The notes below the pieces were generated by a model. The model had not been told where the DNA came from. It ran no database searches and saw nothing but the letters and a program-made list of their open reading frames with translations. A stretch of DNA of 64,000 bases from Clostridiales bacterium (GTDB taxonomy: Bacteria > Bacillota > Clostridia > Peptostreptococcales > Anaerovoracaceae). Positions 52,115-60,488 of the stretch are shown one piece after another. The first letter of the stretch is position 1. Each line of letters opens with the position of its first letter. The position numbers were made by a program, and so were the translations under genes. Location of the stretch: the NCBI GenBank assembly GCA_015243575.1, contig CP042469.1, positions 1,578,929-1,642,928 on the forward strand, in the 5' to 3' direction.

Positions 52115-55100
52115 TTATACTGGTTTTGGCAATCTTTGTGAAATCAAATTCATAAGATGGTCTGTGGAAGCAAGAGGATCTGCAAAGGCGGCGTCTCCGA
52201 TTACCGCAAGTACCGGTTTTTCTGAAGCAATCACGCCTCCCAAAATTTCTCCAAGCTCCGCATATTTGTATTTGTACAGCTGATCATCCATTTCAACGGA
52301 AATATCATATGCATCATCAAAGGACATTTCCACTTCGAAAACATGAGCCAGTTCAGCCGCGATTTCCCAGTTGCTGAATGATACATCCTCGCAGACAGCC
52401 TGACGAACAGGCTGCAGTCTTCTCTCGGTGTTGGTGTAGGTTCCGTCGGTTGAAGCATAACCAGTACCCGGAAGAATTACATCCGCCTGTTTTGCTGTTT
52501 CGGTCAAATGAGTGTCCGAAACCATGAGGAATTCCAGACCGGAGAGATCCGCATCAGTGTCTTCACCGAAGATCAGCAACGCCTTCACTCCGCTAAGCGC
52601 TTCCGCACCTGCTCTGATTCCAAGATCCACAAGTCCCTGGCTGTTGTTCTTAGCCTTTACAAGCAGGATGCCGTCTCTTGGTGATCCAATGTGACCGGAA
52701 ACCACTGCGATGTTTGCAATCAATGCTGCAGCATCTGTAGTCACAAAGTTCTGCTGGAACACGATCATAGCCTTCTTTGCGTTGCCATAAAGCTCAGCAA
52801 CCGCCTTGGCATCATCGCTGACCGTCACTTTTCCTAAGCTGGCAGCGAAGTCATCAAAGCCTTCTGCCTTGGAGGATTTGCCCAGATCTATCAGTGCCTT
52901 GGCAACTTCCTTCAGGAAGCTTACATCATTCTTGGTATAAATTACCTTTGCAGCAAATTCAAAATGCTGCTCATAGCCTTCCGGATTGATCAGAACAACC
53001 TTAGCACCTGCTTCTGCAGCCTGCTTCAGCTTGAGCTGGATCACTGGATTCAGCACGGTATGGAAGCCTGTCACCAATATGACTTCTGTAGCAAGAAGTT
53101 CATCAATTGTATTTGGAGAAGCGTCAAAGCCAAGTACTTTAGCAGCTCCATTTGGTCTGTTATTGAGGCAAAGGGTCTTTGCGCCAATGGTATCTGCAAA
53201 TTTCTTGATGGCATACGCTTCTTCGTTTGTATATCTGTCGGAAATAGCAATTGCAACCGCATCTTTGCCGTATTTCGCTCCAATGGACTGTACCTTCTTA
53301 GCGGTCAGTACGAATGCTTCATGGTAGTCAGCTTCTTCCATGCCGTTTGCTCTCTTGATCATCGGATCAAGAAGTTTTCCTTCAGAGGCAACACAATCGA
53401 ATCCGAATTTGCCCTTTCCGCAGAGAAGCCCCTTATTGACAGCACCTTCCTTATCGGGAACTGCTTTGATCAGCATATTACCGTAAGTTTCAAGATGCAG
53501 ACTGCAGCCAACAGAACAATAGGAACAGGTTGTATCCGTAGCGTCTGTGGCGAGAGGAACGGATTTTGCGATGGTGAGTCGTTCACCGAGGGCACCCGTT
53601 GGGCATACGCTTACGCACTGTCCGCAGGATACACAGCCTGACTCAATCAGCGGTTTTTCCAGTGTGGGCTTAACAACGGTATCAAAACCTCTGTGTACCA
53701 GACCGAGTGCTCCGATTCCCATGACCTCATCACAGGCACGTACGCACAGTCCGCAAAGGATACACTTGTTGGGGTCTCTCACGATAAACGGATGGTCATC
53801 TTCAAATTCAATCTTGTTGACATCACCGGCAAAACGATCGGGTTTTACACTGTATTCGTTTGCAAAGTCAATCAGCTTGCACTCGAAGTAATCATGGCAG
53901 CCGCATTCCAGGCATCGTTTGGCATCAGCAATGGCTTGCTCCTGGTCATAGCCGAACACGACTTCTGTAAAGTTGTCTTTTCTTTCGTCGGCATGGAGAT
54001 GCTCCATGTTCGGTCTGCACTGCATTTCTCTGTCTTCAAAGGTCTTTTCGGTGATGTCATGTCTTTCAACCGTATAAGGCCTTTCATATTTAACGTTCTC
54101 GCCTGCCAGATAAGCATCGATGATATCCGATGCCTTTCGTGCATCTGCGATAGCTTCAATGGCGATGGAAATCTTGTCATTTCCGCAGTCTCCTCCGGCA
54201 AATACACCTTCCAGACTCGTCATGAAGGTTTCGGGGTCATAAGCGATCCCCTTCTTTCTGGTAAGATCCAGTCCGTCAAAGCCCTTTGGATCAACCGCCT
54301 GGCCGATGGCAAGAATCATGGTGTCAATGTCCAGTGTTTCGGTCTTGCCTTCCACAGCAACGGGAGCTCTTCTTCCGCTTGCATCGGGCTCACCCAGCTC
54401 CATCACCTGAAGAACGACCTGTTTCACATGGCCATTTTCATCCTTGATCACTTCGATTGGGTTGGTCAGATTCTTAAAGATGACACCTTCTTCATCTGCT
54501 TCCACGATTTCGATCTGATCTGCAGGCATTTCATCCTTTGTACGTCTGTAAATATTATAAACTTTTGATGCACCAAGTCTTACGGCTGTTCTGCAGGCAT
54601 CCATAGCGGTGTTTCCTCCGCCTACGATGGCCACATTTTCTCCCAGCTTGATTTCTTCGTTTCTTACTACTTTTCTCAGGAAATCGATCCCGCCGATGAC
54701 GCCGTCAGCATCTTCACCCTTGCAGCCTACGCCGGTGGATACCCACGCGCCGATGCCTACAAGTATCGCATCAAAATCCTTTCGGATGGAATCAAAGGAA
54801 AGATCCACGCCAATCTTTGTATTGGGAACCATGGTAACGCCCATCTTTTCGATGAGGTAAATTTCCTCGTCCAGAACTTCCTTTGGAAGTCTATATTCTG
54901 GAATACCGTATCTCAGCATACCGCCCAGCTTTGGCATCGCCTCAAAAATGGTTACTTCATGACCCATTCTTCTGAGGAAGTATGCAGCGGATAAGCCCAT
55001 GGGACCTCCGCCGATCACTGCTACTGATTTTCCGGATGCAGGTGCGATATCCGGCATAAACGGATCGTCACCGGAAAGATCCATATCAGAAGCAAACCGT

Positions 55101-55609
55101 TTCAGCCAAGCGATGGAAATCGGTTCTTCTATGAGCTTTCTTCTGCAGTTGTCTTCGCAAGGATGAGGACATACTCTTCCGATGGCTCCTGGAAGCGGAA
55201 TTTTTTCTTTGATCAGTTCGATCGCTTTTTCCATTTCGCCATTGGCGATGAGTCCCACATAACCCTGACAATCAGTCTGAGCAGGACATGCGAGCGCGCA
55301 AGGCGGTCTGCAGTCTCCGATATGGTTGGAAAGCAACAGCTCGAGATTCGTTTTTCTCGATTCCTTTACTCTCTCTGTGGTGGTCTTGATGATCATGTTC
55401 GGTGCGATTTCTGTAGCACAGGCCTTCACCATCTTAGGGTTGCCTTCCACCTCTACAACGCATATGCCGCAGGAACCGTAGATTTCAGTTCTTTCATCAA
55501 AGCAGAGAGTCGGAATATAAATATCATTTTCTTTTGCGATGTCCAGGATTGTCTGACCGGGAAGTCCAAAAACTTCTTTGCCGTCAATATTTAATCTGAA
55601 TTTTTTCAT
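52115..55609 (-). CDS. Fused iron-sulfur / GltD-like flavoprotein / molybdopterin-oxidoreductase-like subunit
   Basis: A 1164-residue multidomain redox protein. In order: a NuoG/HydA-type [2Fe-2S] domain (Cys36, 47, 50, 64); a Cys-rich linker (DCRPPCALACPAQTDCQG) leading into a GltD/NfnB-like flavoprotein with FAD motif VAVIGGGPMGLSAAY (about 191) and NAD(P)H motif VAIVGGGNTAMDAC with IYRRT (about 326); a further Cys cluster (CLECGCHDYFEC); two ferredoxin-type [4Fe-4S] motifs (CILCGLCVRAC, CVSCGQCVSVCP); then a molybdopterin-oxidoreductase-like region (CSYCSVGC...LLCGKGKFG to the end). The Mo region is about 470 residues, short for formate dehydrogenase, and where the catalytic Cys/Sec and following His would lie it reads CLNNRPNG, so it looks inactive, as in NuoG. 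With the NuoF- and NuoE-like genes upstream it should form an NAD(P)/ferredoxin complex. Confidence 0.85.
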   Translation of the reverse strand: MKKFRLNIDGKEVFGLPGQTILDIAKENDIYIPTLCFDERTEIYGSCGICVVEVEGNPKMVKACATEIAPNMIIKTTTERVKESRKTNLELLLSNHIGDCRPPCALACPAQTDCQGYVGLIANGEMEKAIELIKEKIPLPGAIGRVCPHPCEDNCRRKLIEEPISIAWLKRFASDMDLSGDDPFMPDIAPASGKSVAVIGGGPMGLSAAYFLRRMGHEVTIFEAMPKLGGMLRYGIPEYRLPKEVLDEEIYLIEKMGVTMVPNTKIGVDLSFDSIRKDFDAILVGIGAWVSTGVGCKGEDADGVIGGIDFLRKVVRNEEIKLGENVAIVGGGNTAMDACRTAVRLGASKVYNIYRRTKDEMPADQIEIVEADEEGVIFKNLTNPIEVIKDENGHVKQVVLQVMELGEPDASGRRAPVAVEGKTETLDIDTMILAIGQAVDPKGFDGLDLTRKKGIAYDPETFMTSLEGVFAGGDCGNDKISIAIEAIADARKASDIIDAYLAGENVKYERPYTVERHDITEKTFEDREMQCRPNMEHLHADERKDNFTEVVFGYDQEQAIADAKRCLECGCHDYFECKLIDFANEYSVKPDRFAGDVNKIEFEDDHPFIVRDPNKCILCGLCVRACDEVMGIGALGLVHRGFDTVVKPTLEKPLIESGCVSCGQCVSVCPTGALGERLTIAKSVPLATDATDTTCSYCSVGCSLHLETYGNMLIKAVPDKEGAVNKGLLCGKGKFGFDCVASEGKLLDPMIKRANGMEEADYHEAFVLTAKKVQSIGAKYGKDAVAIAISDRYTNEEAYAIKKFADTIGAKTLCLNNRPNGAAKVLGFDASPNTIDELLATEVILVTGFHTVLNPVIQLKLKQAAEAGAKVVLINPEGYEQHFEFAAKVIYTKNDVSFLKEVAKALIDLGKSSKAEGFDDFAASLGKVTVSDDAKAVAELYGNAKKAMIVFQQNFVTTDAAALIANIAVVSGHIGSPRDGILLVKAKNNSQGLVDLGIRAGAEALSGVKALLIFGEDTDADLSGLEFLMVSDTHLTETAKQADVILPGTGYASTDGTYTNTERRLQPVRQAVCEDVSFSNWEIAAELAHVFEVEMSFDDAYDISVEMDDQLYKYKYAELGEILGGVIASEKPVLAVIGDAAFADPLASTDHLMNLISQRLPKPV

Positions 55610-55628
55610 CTTTCTTCACCTCTCTCCC

Positions 55629-57377
55629 TTAGTCTCTGATGATTGCGCCGAATTTGCAGGTTTCTTCGCATTTTCCGCACTTAATACAGGTCGCTTGATC
55701 GATTTCATGCTTTTTCTTCAGCTCGCCATGGATCGCGGTGACAGGACATTTCTTGGAGCACAGGGTACATCCAATGCATTTGTCGTTGATCGTAAAGGTT
55801 AAGAGCTCCTTACATGAGTGAGCGGTACATTTTTTATTGTAAATATGATCTTCATACTCATTTCTGAAATATTTAATAGTGGTAAGAACCGGATTCGGTG
55901 CCGTCTGTCCAAGACCGCACATGGAGCCGTCCTTGATCTTAACAGCAAGCTCTTCCAGGAGCTCAATGTCTCCGTCTTTGCCTTCCCCGATGGTGATTCT
56001 TTCAAGGATTTCAAGCATTCTCTTCGTTCCAACACGGCAGTAATTGCACTTTCCGCAGGATTCTTTTCTGGTGAAATCCAGGAAGTATCTGGCCATATCC
56101 ACCATACAGGTGGTTTCGTCCATAACGATCATACCGCCAGAGCCTACGATCGCACCGGTCTTTGTGATGTTCTCGTAATCTACGGGGGTGTCAATCAGAG
56201 CAGCGGGAATACAACCGCCGGAGGGTCCGCCCATCTGAACGGCTTTGAATTCCTTGTCATTTTTGATTCCGTCACCGATTCCAAAAATAACATCTTTCAA
56301 CGGCAAGCCCATGGGAACCTCAACGAGTCCGCCCTTCTTGATCTTTCCTGCAAGAGCAAATACTTTGGTACCCTTGCTCTGAGGAGTTCCATAAGCGGCA
56401 AAGGCAGCGCCTCCGTTTACGATGATCCATGGAACATTGGCAAAGGTTTCTACGTTATTAATATTGGTAGGCTTCTGCCAGAATCCCTTTTGAGCCGGGA
56501 ATGGGGGCTTCAGTCTTGGCATTCCTCTCTCCCCCTCTAAAGAAGCGATGAGTGCGGTTTCTTCTCCGCATACGAATGCACCGGCACCGGCCTTAATTCT
56601 AAGATCGAAATTGTAGCCTGTTCCAAAGAGGTTCTTTCCGAGGAAGCCCTTTTCTCTCGCCTGATCCATTGCAATCTCAAGTCTGTGAATTGCCAGCGGA
56701 TACTCAGCACGGACATAGATTACGCCTTCTGTTGCACCCATAGCAAAGCCGCCGATGATCATTCCTTCGATGAGGGAATGAGGATCACCCTCCAGAACGC
56801 TTCTATCCATAAATGCGCCCGGATCTCCTTCGTCAGCATTACATACCATGTACTTTTCTTTTCCGGGAGATGATTTTGCAGCATTCCATTTGAACCAGGT
56901 CGGGAAACCTGCACCGCCTCTTCCTCTCAGACCAGAAACCTTTATTTCTTCTATTACTGCCTCGGGAGTCATGGAAGTTACAACTTTTTTTGTCGCTTCA
57001 TAACCACCGGTGCTGATATATTCTTCTATGTTTTCAGGATTGATGAGACCGCAGTTTCTCAGGACGATTCTCGTCTGCTTATCGATAAAGGTCTTGTCGA
57101 CATCTGAGATTCCATGGTCAGCAGCGGCTTGCCCGCCGATCAAATGCTTTTCAACAATGTCTGCAACCTTGTCAGGCTGTACCTTGACATATCTGGTAAT
57201 TTCGCCGTTGTCATCATAGATGTCCACGATAGGTTCCAAATAGCAGGTTCCAATACATCCTGTCTTTTCAACGGAGATGCTCAGGCCTTTTTCCTTGATC
57301 TGCTTTTCGAACTCTGCAGCAGTTTTTTTCGCTCCGGTTGCAACACCGCAGCTGCCCTGTCCTACAACAACTTTCAT
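55629..57377 (-). CDS. NuoF/HydB-like NADH-binding flavoprotein subunit
   Basis: A 582-residue subunit of the HydB/NuoF type. It has an N-terminal thioredoxin-like [2Fe-2S] domain (about 1-85, KTGCIGTCYLEP), the NADH/FMN core with GLRGRGGAGFPTWFKW, CNADEGDPGAFMDRS and GAGAFVCGEETALIASLEG, the [4Fe-4S] motif ESCGKCNYCRVGTKRM, and two C-terminal ferredoxin motifs (CIGCTLCSKKCPV, CIKCGKCEETC). This is the layout of HydB in bifurcating hydrogenases and of related transhydrogenases. ATG at 57377 overlaps the NuoE-like stop (ATGA) and has AGGAGG upstream; an upstream in-frame stretch lies within the previous gene. Confidence 0.93.
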   Translation of the reverse strand: MKVVVGQGSCGVATGAKKTAAEFEKQIKEKGLSISVEKTGCIGTCYLEPIVDIYDDNGEITRYVKVQPDKVADIVEKHLIGGQAAADHGISDVDKTFIDKQTRIVLRNCGLINPENIEEYISTGGYEATKKVVTSMTPEAVIEEIKVSGLRGRGGAGFPTWFKWNAAKSSPGKEKYMVCNADEGDPGAFMDRSVLEGDPHSLIEGMIIGGFAMGATEGVIYVRAEYPLAIHRLEIAMDQAREKGFLGKNLFGTGYNFDLRIKAGAGAFVCGEETALIASLEGERGMPRLKPPFPAQKGFWQKPTNINNVETFANVPWIIVNGGAAFAAYGTPQSKGTKVFALAGKIKKGGLVEVPMGLPLKDVIFGIGDGIKNDKEFKAVQMGGPSGGCIPAALIDTPVDYENITKTGAIVGSGGMIVMDETTCMVDMARYFLDFTRKESCGKCNYCRVGTKRMLEILERITIGEGKDGDIELLEELAVKIKDGSMCGLGQTAPNPVLTTIKYFRNEYEDHIYNKKCTAHSCKELLTFTINDKCIGCTLCSKKCPVTAIHGELKKKHEIDQATCIKCGKCEETCKFGAIIRD

Positions 57378-57910
57378 ACTGCCTTCACCTCCTGATCTTC
57401 TTTCGCTCTGATCTCTTTCAGAACGGCTTTCACGCTGTCCTTCGTAAGATTTCCGTAGGTTTCGTCGCCGTCTGCACTCTTGATCATCATTACAGGTGCA
57501 AGACTGCAGCAGCCAAGACATGCAACGTTGTTCAAAGTGAAGATTCCATCCTCTGTCGTTTCACCATCAGCGATATTAAGTTCTTCACAGATCGCTTCTT
57601 CTATCATCTCAGAACCGTTGACATGACATGCTGTACCCTGGCAGAGCATGATGAGATACTTGCCGATGGGTTGTAATCTGAATTGAGAGTAGAATGTTGC
57701 TACACCGTAAATTTTAGCCGGTTTGATTCCAGTCTGTTCAGAGATATAGTTGATTGCCTCAATGGATAAATAGCCATAGATATCCTGGGCTTTCTGTAAA
57801 ATTGTGATCAGGCTGCCGGGAGTCTTTGCATACTTCTCCATGACGGGAGCAAGTTCTGTAAAGTCCGGTGAGCTGCACTCACATTGACAGCCACTGTTTT
57901 TACAAGTCAT
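57374..57910 (-). CDS. NuoE/HydC-like [2Fe-2S] subunit
   Basis: A 178-residue NuoE-type thioredoxin-fold subunit. The N-terminal helical part has PGSLITILQKAQDIYGYLS and GVATFYSQFRLQPIGKY, and the cluster cysteines are in LCQGTACHVNG (about 107-117) and ACLGCCSLAPVM (about 148-159), spaced C-x4-C and C-x3-C. The protein opens with a short Cys-rich tail (TCKNSGCQCEC). ATG at 57910 has AGGAGG upstream; the long upstream extension of the frame runs through the inverted-repeat element and is not coding. First gene of the three-gene complex. Confidence 0.93.
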   Translation of the reverse strand: MTCKNSGCQCECSSPDFTELAPVMEKYAKTPGSLITILQKAQDIYGYLSIEAINYISEQTGIKPAKIYGVATFYSQFRLQPIGKYLIMLCQGTACHVNGSEMIEEAICEELNIADGETTEDGIFTLNNVACLGCCSLAPVMMIKSADGDETYGNLTKDSVKAVLKEIRAKEDQEVKAV

Positions 57911-57962
57911 AGTCTTACCTCCTGTAATTACGATTTCAATCGAATGCTCAATTTGGTACCAT

Positions 57963-58248
57963 AGCCTCAGCTTACAAGGACATATACGGTTTTCAGGGGC
58001 AAATTTGCCCACTGTCTGTGTCAGACGGCCGGCACCATAGGAACCACTATGCCTTGGTCGTCTTCCTTGCCATTGAACAAATTTGCCGCCTGCAAACTCA
58101 TCAAATCTACACGCAGACCAAAACAGATGAAATTGGGACGCTGGCAAGGCCGCAGGATGATGCGCTACCGGCCGTAACGCGAGGCCGAGAACACAGCCAG
58201 CATTCCAATTTCGCTGTTTTGGCGTGTATGCCCTTGTAAACTGAGGCT
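57963..58248. repeat. 286-base segment of nested inverted repeats: structured RNA or MITE-like element
   Basis: Terminal arms 57963-57988 and 58223-58248 pair at 23 of 26 positions. Nested inside, in consistent order, are ACGGCCGG/CCGGCCGT (58025-58032 with 58168-58175), CCTTGCCA/TGGCAAGG (58065-58072 with 58142-58149), an imperfect CTGTCTGTGT/ACACAGCCAG pairing, a local palindrome GGGCAAATTTGCCC (57997-58010) and CATAG/CTATG. This nesting over nearly 300 bases suggests a folded RNA, either an independent noncoding RNA or the leader of the downstream complex genes (the right-to-left transcript would pass 52 bases before the NuoE-like gene). The 26-base ends also fit a mobile MITE. Open frames across it look like accidental translations. 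The rest of the gap 58249-58525 is AT-rich and without a gene. Confidence 0.7.
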
Positions 58249-58525
58249 TTATTCATACAACAACTCAAATATAACAAATAACCTTTAAAAGCACAAGCAA
58301 TTTCAGGGTCGAAAAAGCCGTTTTTCTGTCGATTTATTAAAGTTGTAATATTCTGTTTTTTATCATATTTGAAATCGAATTTTTCAAACATTTTCATTAG
58401 AAAACGCTGATTCATTATGTGCGCAAATCTGATCAGCTAAATTTCAGGCCAACTTCGCACTTTCCATTAAATCAGCGCTTCCTTAAAACTCTTACGAATA
58501 TAAGGCTGATTTTTATGATCTATTA

Positions 58526-59431
58526 TTACCGTTCTGATTGAATCAGTCGGTTCAATAGCTTTTGTAATAGCTTTGGCAAATCCAGTTCCATGATAAAAAG
58601 GCTGGATACCAGAATTGCAGCGCCAATATAAGCCTGAGTCGTCAAGATTTCTCCCGCCAGAAAAAAGGCAACAAACCCTGCAAATACCGGTTCAAGGGAG
58701 AAGATTACTCCCACATGGGAGGCGCTGGTATACTGCTGTGCCACCGCCTGGGCGATGAAAGCGGCCCCGGTGCAAAAGATAGACAGGAACAGTACTGCTG
58801 ACCATACCGATGCGGACTTGGGCAGTGCCGGTGTTTCAATCAGAAAGGCTAAAACCAGGTTGTAAATGCCGGTAAACCCCAGCTGGAATACACCAAGCTG
58901 AAAGGCATTCACTTCCTCCTTTTTTACAGCTGTCTCGGTGATCAGCAGATCCACGGCATATGCAAAGGCCGCCATGATGCAGAGCAGATCTCCAAGAGCC
59001 AGCTGGATCGCATTTTCTTTCAGCGTTAGCAATGAAATTCCGATCAAGCACATAAGCACGGCAACTGCAAGCTTTTTCTCCGGTTTCTGCTTCAGCAAGG
59101 CAAATGCCAGAACCGGAGTAATTACCACCGTCAGTGCGCAGAGAAAACCCGCATTGGATAAAGAGGTATAGCGAACACCGAAGGTTGCTCCAATATAGAC
59201 AAATAGAAGCGCCACGCCTATGAGGGCACTGTATTTTAGGGTTGCTTTATTTACAGTTTTTAGCTTTGGAAATGCAAGTGCTCCCGCAACAAAAAATGCG
59301 ATGAGAAACCTGAGCGCATTCAGCATGAATGGTCGAACCTCAGCCAGGCTTAAATCGACAAGCCAGTAGGAAATGCCCCAGAAAAGCGTTACCATAAGCA
59401 GCATAATGTCTGCTTTCATTTGTTTCGTCAT
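58526..59431 (-). CDS. EamA-family (DMT superfamily) transporter
   Basis: A 301-residue membrane protein with ten predicted helices in two EamA repeats. It starts MTKQMKADIMLLMVTLFWGISYWLVDLSL and has the second-repeat segment SASVWSAVLFLSIFCTGAAFIAQAVAQQYTSASHVGVIFSLEPVFAGFVAFFLAGE, the best-conserved part of the family. Members export amino acids or other metabolites. One base separates it from holA upstream, so it is probably translated from the holA message. It differs from the RarD-like carrier at 19774-20754. Substrate unknown. Confidence 0.9.
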   Translation of the reverse strand: MTKQMKADIMLLMVTLFWGISYWLVDLSLAEVRPFMLNALRFLIAFFVAGALAFPKLKTVNKATLKYSALIGVALLFVYIGATFGVRYTSLSNAGFLCALTVVITPVLAFALLKQKPEKKLAVAVLMCLIGISLLTLKENAIQLALGDLLCIMAAFAYAVDLLITETAVKKEEVNAFQLGVFQLGFTGIYNLVLAFLIETPALPKSASVWSAVLFLSIFCTGAAFIAQAVAQQYTSASHVGVIFSLEPVFAGFVAFFLAGEILTTQAYIGAAILVSSLFIMELDLPKLLQKLLNRLIQSER

Positions 59432-59432
59432 T

Positions 59433-60488
59433 TTATATCTCCGCGACGAAGAGTTCCAGTGCCAGTGCCGCTTCCAGCAGCCCGGTCTTGATATTCTTGT
59501 CTATTTCATAAGCCTTTTGCAAGATTTTTCTTAAATGCTTCAGGGAATAATGCTCTGCAAAAGCAGACGCCTTTTTAATCCGGAATTCATGAATTCCGAG
59601 AAGCTCCTTCATCTGAGGAAGGGAGCGTCCCTCCTCCTTCATTTCCTTAACAGAAAGAATGATCTCAAAATGGGAGCAAAGCAGCGCAAGCAGCTTGTAT
59701 TCCTTTTCACCGGAAACCAGTAGGTTATGAAGCAGCTGATAGGCTTCATCCTTTCGATCTCTGCTGATGGAATCGATCATATTGAAGACATTGGTATCCA
59801 TATTGCCGGATACCGTATTGTCAATTGCCTCTGACAGGATCTCGTCTTCCTCACTATAAGCTGCTGCTTTCTTAATATCGTTCTCCAGATTATAAAGGGT
59901 GTAATCCGTGTCCTTATCAAAATAGCCGGTCGCCTCAATGAGCCTTGCGGTAACCGCAGGTCTGATCTGTTTTCCTGCTTCTTTGAACCTCTTTTCAACA
60001 TAGGCTTTCAGGGACTTTTCATCCAATTCGCCAAACTCATAAACACCGCCATGATCCGAGATGGACTTAAAGAGTTTTTTTCTCTTGTCAGCGCTATCCG
60101 AAGTAATGATCAGCATACAGTTGTCAGGAATGGACTTAAAGTACTCAGCAAGCTGCTTCTCGTCATCCTCATGGATGTTCTTGGATTTTGATCCTTCAAG
60201 GAGCTTGAAATCGCTGATAAACACCACGCGCCGTTCTGACAGGAAGGGCATGGTCTCACAATTGCTTTTGATCTGATCAATGGTTACTGATGTACCGTCT
60301 AGTTGAAAATAGTCTAAATCCCGGCATGCCGGATTCACATATTTTTTAATCAGCGTTTCAACAGCCCAGTGAATCAGGAAACCCTCTTTCCCATAAAGAA
60401 GCAGCAGATTTTTTACCCCGCCGCTTTTGATATCTCTGTCAATTCTTTTATATGCATGTTCTTCGGTAGCAGAACTTTTATATGCCAT
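59433..60488 (-). CDS. holA: DNA polymerase III, delta subunit
   Basis: A 351-residue clamp-loader delta subunit that opens the beta clamp. The opening NLLLLYGKEGFLIHWAVETLIKKYV, SCETMPFLSERRVVFISDF-like segment (reads NCETMPFLSERRVVFI), the DNCMLIITSD region and the helical C-terminal domain (YKLLALLCSHFEIILSVKEM) are as in Firmicute HolA. GAGGG lies 6 bases before the ATG. The start lies 76 bases inside the end of comEC, a known gene order in Firmicutes (comEC-holA) but with a longer overlap than usual. Confidence 0.92.
   Translation of the reverse strand: MAYKSSATEEHAYKRIDRDIKSGGVKNLLLLYGKEGFLIHWAVETLIKKYVNPACRDLDYFQLDGTSVTIDQIKSNCETMPFLSERRVVFISDFKLLEGSKSKNIHEDDEKQLAEYFKSIPDNCMLIITSDSADKRKKLFKSISDHGGVYEFGELDEKSLKAYVEKRFKEAGKQIRPAVTARLIEATGYFDKDTDYTLYNLENDIKKAAAYSEEDEILSEAIDNTVSGNMDTNVFNMIDSISRDRKDEAYQLLHNLLVSGEKEYKLLALLCSHFEIILSVKEMKEEGRSLPQMKELLGIHEFRIKKASAFAEHYSLKHLRKILQKAYEIDKNIKTGLLEAALALELFVAEI

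Noticed and set aside
53693-54568. 291-codon plus-strand open frame
   Set aside because: Antisense to the GltD-like and ferredoxin-like part of the fused subunit; composition is that of a shadow frame.
55818-56540. 240-codon plus-strand open frame
   Set aside because: Antisense to the NuoF/HydB-like gene, which has all cofactor motifs in its own frame.
58018-58415. Short open frames on both strands across the inverted-repeat element
   Set aside because: They cross the paired arms, have no ribosome sites and read as low-complexity; structure explains the region better than coding.
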